This document shows positions 57,076 through 64,000 of a stretch of DNA of 64,000 nucleotides, in pieces (within the stretch, counting starts at the first letter, position 1; each line of letters starts with the position of its first letter). The stretch spans positions 119,632,501-119,696,500 of the forward strand of contig NC_091245.1 of assembly GCF_042477335.2 (NCBI RefSeq), in the 5' to 3' direction. This DNA is from Ovis canadensis (Eukaryota > Chordata > Mammalia > Artiodactyla > Bovidae). Both the position numbers and the translations under genes were made by a program. The notes beneath the pieces are model-generated. The model was given only the letters and a program-made list of their open reading frames with translations, was not told the DNA's origin and ran no database searches.

Positions 57076-59675
57076 TTCAGCTCAGTTCAATTGCTCAGTC
57101 ATGTCCAACTCTTTGCGACCCCATGGACTGCAACATGCCAGGCTTCCCTGTTCATCACCAACTCCCAGAGCTTGTTCAAACTCATGTCTATCGAGTTGGT
57201 GATACCATCCAACCATCCCATCCTCTGTTGTCCCCTTCTCCTCCTGCCCTCAATCTTTCCCAGCATCAGGGTCTTCTCCAATGGTTCAGTTCTTCGCAAC
57301 AGGTTGCCAGCGTATTGGAATCTTAGCTTCAGCATCAGTCCCTCTAATGAATATTCAGGACTGATTTCCTTTAGGACTGACTGGTTTGATCTCCTTTCAG
57401 TCCAAGGGACTCTCAAGAATCTTCTCCAACACCACAGTTCAAAAGCATCAATTCTTCGGTGCTCAGCTTTCTTTATAGTCCAACTCTAACATCCATACAT
57501 GACTACTGGAAAAACCATAGCTTTGACTAGATGGACTTTTGTTGGCAAAATAATGTCTCTGTTTTTTATTTTTATTTATTTATTTATACTATAGTTTTGT
57601 TTTATTTATTTATTTTGCTTTACAATATTGTATTGGTTTTGCCATACATCAACATGAATCCATCATGAGTGTACACGTGTTCCCCATCCTGGACCCCCCT
57701 CCCCCCTCCCTCCCCGTACCATCCCTCTGGGTCATCCCAGTGCACCAGCCCCAAGCATCCTGTTTTTTAATATGCTACATTAGTCATAGCTTTTCTTCCG
57801 AGGAGCATTGGTCTTTTAATTTCATAGATGCAGTCACCATCTGCAGTGATGTCGCAGCCCAAGAAAATAAAGTCTGTCACTGTTTCCACTGTTTCCCCCT
57901 CTATTTGTCGTTAAGTGATGGGACCAGATGCCATGATGTTAGCTTTTTGAATGTTGAGTTTTAAGCCAACTTTTTCACTCTCCTCGTTCACTTTCATCAA
58001 GAGGCTCTTTAGTTCTTTGCTTTCTGCCTAAAGGGTGATGTCATCTGTGTATCCGAGGTTATTGATATTTCTCCCAGAAATCTTGATTCCAGCTTGTGTT
58101 TCATCCAGCTCAGCATTTCGCATGATGTACTCTGCATAGACGTTAAATAAGCAGGGTGACAACATGCAGTCTTGATGTACTCCTTTCTGAATTTGGAACC
58201 AGTCCAGTGTTCCATGTCTAGTTCTAACTGATGCTTCTTGACTTGCATACATATTTCTCAGAAGCCGGGTAAGGTGGTCTGGTACTTCCATCTCTTTAAG
58301 AATTTTCTGCAGTTTGCTGTGGTCCACATAGTCAAAGGCTTTGGCATAGTCCATAAAGCAGAAATAGATGTTTTTCTGGAACTCTCTCCCTTTTTTGATG
58401 ATCCAGTGGATGTTGGCAATTCGATCTTTGGTTCTTCTGCCTTTTCTAAACCCAGCTTGAACATCTGCAAGTTCTCAGTTCATGTACTTTTGAAGTCTCA
58501 CTTGGAGAATTTTGAGCATTACTTTGCTAGCATGTGAAATGATTGCAATTATGCAGAAGTTGAACATTCTTTGGCATTGCCTTTCTTTGGAATTGCGATG
58601 AAAACTGACCTTTCCCAGTCCTGTGGCCACTGCTGAGTTTTCCAAGTTTACTGGCATATTGAGTGCAGCACTTTCACAGCATCATCTTTCAGGAATTCAA
58701 GTAGCTCAACAGGGATCCATCACCTTCACTAGCTTTGTTCATAGTGATGCTTCCTAAGGCCCACTTGACTTCATATTACAGAATGTCTGGTTCCAGGTGA
58801 GTGATCACACCATTGTGGTTATCTGGGTGAAGATCATTTTTTTATTGCTCTTTTTGTATTCTTACCACTTCTTCTTAATATCTTCTTCTGTTTGGTCCAT
58901 GCAATTTCTGTTCTTTATTTTGCCCATCTTTGCATGAAAATTTCCCTTGGTATCTCTAATTTTCTTGAAGAGATCTCTAGTCTTTCTCATTCTATTGTTT
59001 TCCTCTATTTCTTTGCATTGATCACTGAAGAAGGCTTTCTTATCTCTCCTTGCTACTCTTTGGAACTCTGCATTCATATGGATATATCTTTCATTTTCTC
59101 CTTTGCCTTTAACTTCTCTTCTTTCCTCAGCTATTTGTAAGGCCTTCTCGGACAACCATTTTGCCTTTTGGCTTTTCTTTTTCTTGGGGATGGTCTTGAT
59201 CACTGTTTCCTGTACAATTCACAAACCTCTGTCCATAGTTCTTCAGGCACTCTGTCTATCAGATTTAATCCCTTGAGTCTATTAGTCACTTCCACTGTAT
59301 ATATTGTAAGGGATTTTATTTAGGTCATACCTGAATGGTCTAGTGGTTTACCTACTTTCTTCAGTTTAAATCTGAATTTGGCAATAAGGAGTTCATGATC
59401 TGAGCCACAGTCAGCTCTCATCTTGTTTTTGCTGACTATAGAGACTTTCTCCATCTTTGGATGCAAAAAATAAAATCAATCTGACTTTGGTATTGACCAT
59501 CTAGTGATGTCCATGTGTAGAGTCATCTCTAGTGTTATTGGAAGAAGGTGTTTGCTATGACCAGTGCATTTCTTGGCAAACCTCTGTTAACCTTTACCCT
59601 GCTTCATTTTGTACTCCAAGGCCAAATTTGCCTATTACTCCATGTATCTCTTTACTTCCTAGTAGAAGTTGGAAA
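57076..59675 (-). mobile_element. long BovB copy in FMO intron 4, reverse
   Basis: From the reversed tail (GTTCAGCTCAGTTCAATTGC) through the ORF2 C-terminal domain, the RT (58028-58354 minus strand, with MDYAKAFDYVDHSKLQ and GYTDDITL where the usual ADD is TDD), and into the endonuclease region near 59670. The stretch 58862-59203 reads KKKKSQKAKWLSEKALQIAEE. It is interrupted by an L1 tail at 57558-57763 and has many frame breaks. It is the most complete BovB in the window. Confidence 0.9.
57558..57763 (-). mobile_element. L1 3' end, reverse, nested in BovB
   Basis: T-rich start (ATTTATTTATTTATACTATA), then 'tattggttttgccatacatc', 'ccccctcccccctccctcc' and 'caccagccccaagcatcctg', the reversed L1 3' UTR. 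It interrupts BovB between 'aatgtctctgtttttta' and the resuming 'ttttttaatatgctacat'. Confidence 0.85.
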
Positions 59676-59679
59676 AAAA

Positions 59680-60660
59680 GAATTTGCTGATGGATCAGTT
59701 ATGAGGTGTGATTTTTTTTAAAGTGATATGTTATAGAAGGATAAAAAGGATAATGTTATTGTCCTAGGCAATGGAGTTGCCATTTCCTGAGAGAGAAGAT
59801 GTCTTGGGAAAGCTAATTCTGCCTGTTTGAGGGGGCAAAGCTTGAGCAGGTGACAGGGTCTTAGAGATGATTATTGAAAATGGAAAAGGATGGGATAAGA
59901 TTTAAGAAATTCAAAGATGAACATTAGACTTATTTTTCAAGTGCTATGTTTTAGGAGTGTTAAAAAGATCCTTATATCATTCCTATGAGCTAGATGAAAC
60001 CATTTCCATTTTACACATTACAAATGCATCTAGTAGTGAAAAAGTTACGAAGTATGCCCAGGTTTGTTTGATCTCAAGGTCTACTCCCATATTGAGCCAG
60101 AGGGCAAAATGTTCATTTTGGAACAGAATAAAAATATTTTATCTTGGGAAAAAGAGACAGAGGAAGGATAGATGAAAACACAGGAACTTTTAGATGTTGA
60201 GGAACTCATCTCAGGTTTTTATTGTTTCATAAAAAATGAGAATAAAATGTTATCTTCAGGTAGTGAGAGGCATTTTAGTAGGACCAGGAAGAGGGGGAAT
60301 AATTGGAATAGTTGTAGTCAGAAATTGAAAGGAAAAGTGAACTTAGCAATGATTGAGCTCAGGAATTCACTAGGTGATGATCAAAGAATTGCTTCCAAGG
60401 GAAAGCTGAGATTTTGGAGCACATTCACCAGACAAAGGAAAAAGAGCAAGGAATGATCCACAATTAGGACGGAACAGGGCTGTCCAATGTCACAAGAGGA
60501 GCAGAGAAACCTATAAGTGCAGGCCTCAATGTTGTCTGAAAGATGAAATAGTACAAAATCAACCAGATATTATGGTTTGGCCACATGAGGTTTTTGTTTA
60601 AGTCAGAGCATATTTTTTAAACAAAAATAATGTTTTTACATCCTTTCAGCCTCAGAATCA
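59680..60660 (+). other. FMO intron 4, ancient repeat pieces
   Basis: 59760-59890 and 60160-60470 look like continuation of the old repeat seen at 56340. 59940-60075 ('ctatgagctagatgaaacca', 'ttccattttacacattac') resembles a reversed MIR. A 94-codon open frame at 60172-60456 is not recognised and has no splice support. Confidence 0.4.
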
Positions 60661-60681
60661 GTGAGCATTTGTCCCCAGTAG

Positions 60682-60748
60682 GGACGGGGGAGCATGGTGG
60701 GCTGCCGTCTATGGGGTCGCACAGAGTCGGACACGACTGAAGCGACTT

Positions 60749-60792
<44 letters not shown>
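60682..60792 (+). mobile_element. Bov-A2 fragment with (AGC)14 tail
   Basis: The end of a Bov-A unit ('ggcagagcatggtgggctgc'-like phrase, 'agtcggacacgactgaagcg') runs into about 14 uninterrupted AGC units (60749-60792). Such tails are often length-polymorphic. Confidence 0.88.
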
Positions 60793-60793
<1 letters not shown>

Positions 60794-60799
60794 GAGCAA

Positions 60800-61280
60800 A
60801 GGGAATAGTGCTAGTATTAGTAGAAAGGGTGTACTGGGCCTAGGAAGAGATGGAAAACAAGGTAGACAGGGATGAAGCTTGGGTTAAGAAAGCAAGACAG
60901 GAAACTGGATCAGAGCAGTATTTATAATAATGAAGATGATGGATAAAGAAGATGTGCTACTTGTATAGGAGTCAAGCTCTTTTTGAAGACTTGGTAGGAT
61001 ATACATAAGTTAAAAAAAAGAGGCAGAAGTAAAATATCTGACTTTTTAAGAAACCTGAGAATTTGTTTAAATATAAAATTTTTGTTTCAGAACAGAACAG
61101 TAGGAGAATTAATTCTGTCTGATACTGTAAGAGAAGCACATTTCACAGACCAAGAGTAGTAGACCAGAAAATGAGAGATTTAAATTAGATGGCCTTTGAG
61201 TTTAGCAATAAGCTTTAGAATATACCAGCAGTTTAAAAGGTAAAATAACGGTCAATGCTTGATTGTGTTCTTGCCCACAG
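60800..61280 (+). other. end of FMO intron 4
   Basis: No repeat recognised. Ends TTGTGTTCTTGCCCACAG, a strong acceptor. Confidence 0.6.
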
Positions 61281-61423
61281 GAATCATGCATTTCAAAGGT
61301 CAATATATTCACAGGTGGGAATACAAGAGTCCAGAGAAATTTCAGGGCAAGAAAATCATTGTGATTGGCATTGGAAATTCTGGAGCTGATTTGGCGATTG
61401 AGCTCAGTCATGTAGCTGCACAG
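61281..61423 (+). CDS. FMO exon 5, NADPH-binding exon
   Basis: 143 nt, the family length. With the split glycine from exon 4 it encodes [32 protein letters not shown] fits the FMO/Baeyer-Villiger signature FxGxxxHxxx[20 protein letters not shown] follows, where GIGNSG is the NADPH-binding GxGxxG. The frame is intact. The donor is CAG|GTTTGG, weaker than the GTAAGT/GTATGT donors of the other exons. Left in phase 0. Confidence 0.92.
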
Positions 61424-62372
61424 GTTTGGTGCCTAAATTCTCTTTCTTGAGATGCAACTTGGCCCCTACCTTCTGAAATATGAAAATTGTGCAAAATATG
61501 TGTAGTATGTACTCATATGCTGTTTCAGTACTGATTGTTAATTACCTCCTCACATCTGTTTCCTCAATAGTGAATTAGTGATTGTTGCTCAGTCATGCCT
61601 GATTCTGCAATCCCATGGACTATAGCCTGCCAGGCTCCTCTGTCCCTGGAATTCTCCAGGCAAGATTACTGGAGTGGGTTGCCATTTCCTTCTCCAGTTT
61701 CCTTAATAGGCATCTTGATAATCTACTCCAAAAAAGAAAAAATGGAGAATGAAATACAAATAAATATTTCAAACCTCAAAGACTTTCAAATTGTTTATTT
61801 TTACCAGAGTCTGAAGATTTTACCAGTTCAGCCAAGAATTAACCCCCCCTCCCAAAAAAAGAAGAAAAAAAAACTTACTAGATAACCATTTTTTAAATCT
61901 CTTTATTTTTCATTGACATGACACTTGACACCATCTTCCAACCCCAATTCCTTCAATAGGGATACAAATTAACTAAGTGTTGTAGTTACTACAACACAGT
62001 CATTAGCAGCTGGATGGGATCTTTGTGTCAACTGTTGATATCTAGCCTTTTTGAATCTTATGTGTTTTTGGAATTTAAGACATTGCAGACATCAAATACT
62101 GCTTTTGGAAAGGTTCAAAAAGAATAGTGGGTTGATCCAGAAGAAGGTTTGGTGCTATAAGCAACAAGTCAGATGTGTCTGTATGTGGGAGTGTGTGTAA
62201 CTATTTGTTGGCCTTCCTGCTTTTGAGAACAGAACTCTTCAAGATAAAGGACAATAGAGTTTTTATCCATTCCTTCCCATGAGCCAAATGAGTGCTATCT
62301 GAAGAACTGAGAAATTATCCTATGAAAGTGAACTATCATATCTATTGTGCATTTACTTGCATTCTCTCCTAG
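61424..62372 (+). other. FMO intron 5, with partial Bov-tA at 61578-61697
   Basis: The SINE piece ('ttgctcagtcatgcctgatt' to 'gccatttccttctccag', reverse) is the only repeat recognised. The intron ends CATTCTCTCCTAG. Confidence 0.75.
61578..61697 (-). mobile_element. Bov-tA SINE, partial, reverse
   Basis: The 3' half of Bov-tA only; it stops inside the CTTCTCCAG core. Confidence 0.82.
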
Positions 62373-62572
62373 GTGTTTCTCAGCACAAGACGTGGTGCAT
62401 GGATTTGGAACAGGGTCTGGGATTATGGGATGCCCATGGACACTGTTCTCTTTACTCATTTTAATTCTCTTCTCAACAAAATTTGCCCTGAATTTTTAAT
62501 CAACAGATGGGCAGAGAATAAATTAAATGCTCGCTTTAACCATGAAATTTATGGCTTGCTACCTCAACACAG
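62373..62572 (+). CDS. FMO exon 6
   Basis: 200 nt, the family length, phase 0 in and phase 2 out (CAACACAG|GTATGT). It encodes VFLSTRRGAWIWNRVWDYGM, then PMDTVLFTHFNSLLNKICPE, RWAENKLNARFNHEIYGLLP and QH. The STRRGAWI phrase and HEIYGLLPQH ending are typical FMO sequence; STRRGAWI is closest to FMO5 as I recall it. The frame is intact. The next exon (about 356 nt in the family) is not present before 64000. Confidence 0.92.
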
Positions 62573-63035
62573 GTATGTTCTAGGATTTTAAAAAAGTAAT
62601 TTTGCTGTTGCCTTTTGGAATCAGTGGGCCAAACTTGGAACATAAGGATGATTTAGAGTTCATGTTTTACCACCTTGAAAGTAGACTTTGGCTATCTTAG
62701 GAGAATGTCAATCATCGTTTCTTTTCTCATGTTTCTCTGGGCCATTCTATTCATTAAACTTAGAAGAAGGAAATTGAATTTCAGGCATGGTGGCAGCTTC
62801 ATCTGTCCCCACTCTTGATGTTTTCAAGCTACTGTGCACTTTTCCTTTAGACTCTGAAACTTTAGACTCTAGAGAAGCAAATAATATACTATGCCATAAA
62901 AATAAACTCCATCTTTCTGAGGCAAATTTTCAAAAAGTCAGGAATCTGGTAAGATTCCATCAACAAGATGGAAGACTTGTGAGAGAGTCCTTTGAAATTC
63001 AATACATTCTTTCTTTCTCTTGAATAGAAATCTGA
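62573..63035 (+). other. start of FMO intron 6, no feature seen
   Basis: Begins GTATGTTCT. A 78-codon open frame at 62787-63023 is not recognised and does not resemble FMO exon 7. Confidence 0.5.
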
Positions 63036-63037
63036 AT

Positions 63038-63242
63038 CCAGACACCTGTGGTGTGAATCCTAGTGTCACCACTTTATAGGTGTGTGATATTGATCAGATT
63101 TACTTAACTATTTGTGCTTCATCTTCCTTATATATAAAATGGTGAAAATATTCACCAATTCAGTGGCTGTTTTGAACATTAAAGAGGAAAATACATATAC
63201 AGTTTACACTAGTCCCAAACACATAATAAATGTTCATCAATT
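63038..63242 (+). mobile_element. MIR SINE in FMO intron 6
   Basis: The order 'tgaatcctagtgtcaccact', 'ataggtgtgtgatattgatc', 'atcttccttatatataaaat' and 'cacataataaatgttcatca' is a full-length-type MIR. Confidence 0.78.
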
Positions 63243-63495
63243 TTCTCTTGTTTTATTGTCTAATTAATTTTCTAAACATATTAAAACTATACTCATGGGA
63301 TTTTAGTTTATGGAGGTGAGTGAGCAGCAACATGGAGAGGTCAATGACATTGTAAGGAGAATGTATTACTTACATTTTCTTAGAGAAAGAGACATACCAA
63401 GCCATGCAAGGCCATATGGGAATTTATTCAGCTAGAAACAGAAACAAGGGGAAAACAGATACTAGAGACTTGATTGGGGTTTCTATGGGACAAGC
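63243..63495 (+). other. FMO intron 6, no feature seen
   Basis: No repeat or exon seen between the MIR and the terminal BovB. Confidence 0.45.
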
Positions 63496-63499
63496 AGGG

Positions 63500-64000
63500 C
63501 AGCTCAGTTCAGTGCAGTTCAGTCATGTAGTCGTGTCTGACTCTGCAACCCCATGAACTGCAGCACGCCAGGTCTCCTTGTCCATTACCAAATCCCAGAG
63601 TTCACCCAAACTCATGTCCATGGAGTCAATGATGCTATCCAGCCATCTCATCCTCTGTCATCCCCTTCTCCTCCTGCCCCCAATCCCTCCCAGCATCAGA
63701 GTCTTCCAATGAGTCAACTCTTCGCATGAGGTGGCCAAAGTACTGGAGTTTCAGCTTTAGCATCATTCCTTCCAAAGAAATCCCAGGGCTGATCCCCTTT
63801 AGAATGGACTGGTTGGATCTCCTTGTAGTCCAAGGGACTCTCAAGAGTCTTCTCCAACACCACAGTTCAAAACCATCTATTCTTCGGTGCTCAGCTTTCT
63901 TTATAGTCCAACTCTCACATCCATACATGACCAATGGAAAAACCATAGCCTTGACTAGATGGACCTTTGTTGGCAAAGTAATGTCTCTGCTTTTGAATAT
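63500..64000 (-). mobile_element. BovB 3' fragment, reverse, cut by window end
   Basis: Reversed tail (GCTCAGTTCAGTGCAGTTCA), ORF2 C-terminal domain (minus-strand 63635-63976, with [18 protein letters not shown] and [16 protein letters not shown]). It runs off the right edge. Confidence 0.9.

Larger units (their letters stand above)
46505..62572 (+). other. flavin-containing monooxygenase gene or unitary pseudogene, 5' part
   Basis: The locus contains five coding exons (46505, 54596, 55158, 61281, 62373) joined by introns of about 8.0 kb, 383 nt, 6.0 kb and 949 nt. Intron phases are 0, 0, 1, 0 and 2, consistent between adjacent exons. About 275 of the usual ~530 residues are encoded; the last coding exons, including the C-terminal membrane anchor, are expected beyond 64000. 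Four exons are clean, with intact FAD and NADPH sites, but exon 3 has a frame-shifting 10-nt deletion. Either the gene is recently inactivated or splicing restores the frame. Large introns hold an L1 and a BovB. Humans have an FMO pseudogene group besides the active cluster, so orthology needs a tree. Confidence 0.85.

Noticed and set aside
60617..60799. A frame encoding a long poly-alanine run
   Set aside because: The alanines are a translation of the AGC tail of a Bov-A2 SINE, not a protein repeat.
62787..63023. Possible FMO exon 7
   Set aside because: The translated sequence does not resemble the next FMO exon, which should be about 356 nt. The true exon is probably beyond the window.
1..64000. 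A CRISPR array, operon, or other prokaryote-type system
   Set aside because: No regularly spaced repeats, compact gene blocks or ribosome binding sites are present. The sequence is mammalian throughout.

Overview
The window is nuclear DNA of a ruminant (cattle, sheep or goat type). The call rests on the density of ruminant-specific repeats: at least fifteen BovB (RTE-type) LINE pieces, Bov-tA and Bov-A2 SINEs on both strands, and two long L1 elements of the bovine L1 type. Intron-exon structure, poly(A)-tailed insertions and the absence of compact operons agree. There are no bacterial genes, CRISPR arrays, rRNA genes or recognisable tRNA genes.

The only host gene recognised is a flavin-containing monooxygenase (FMO) on the + strand. 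Five consecutive coding exons are visible: 46505-46642, 54596-54774, 55158-55320, 61281-61423 and 62373-62572. The remaining C-terminal exons lie beyond the right edge. The FAD motif, the NADPH motif and the FMO signature are all present, and exons at 55158, 61281 and 62373 have the lengths I know for the family (163, 143 and 200 nt). The exon at 54596 is 179 nt rather than 189 nt. A 10-nt deletion in it shifts the frame and creates an early stop unless a different acceptor is used. A TATA box and possible leader exon near 41 kb are a candidate promoter for this gene.

Everything else is layered transposable elements. 0-9.2 kb: a mariner transposase remnant, an ancient L1, SINEs, MIRs and a mariner-end hairpin. 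9.2-23.9 kb: a BovB landing site holding a complete-length but broken class II (ERV-K-like) provirus on the minus strand (9836-20059). It has two LTRs, a tRNA-Lys3-like primer site and gag-dUTPase-protease-pol-env remnants, and is itself invaded by two BovB and two L1 pieces. 24-36.4 kb: older L1 sequence broken by a solo LTR-like block, SINEs, BovB pieces and a nearly full-length L1 (28832-35160) with its target duplication. 37.2-40.6 kb: AT-rich, decayed L1-like DNA. 41-64 kb: the FMO locus, whose introns hold a second long L1 (47821-53495) that appears to carry transduced 3' flanking DNA, and a nearly complete BovB (57076-59675).

I found no undescribed multi-gene system. The items most worth a second look are the FMO exon 3 lesion, the L1 3' transduction, and a pair of internally deleted BovB copies that share one junction.
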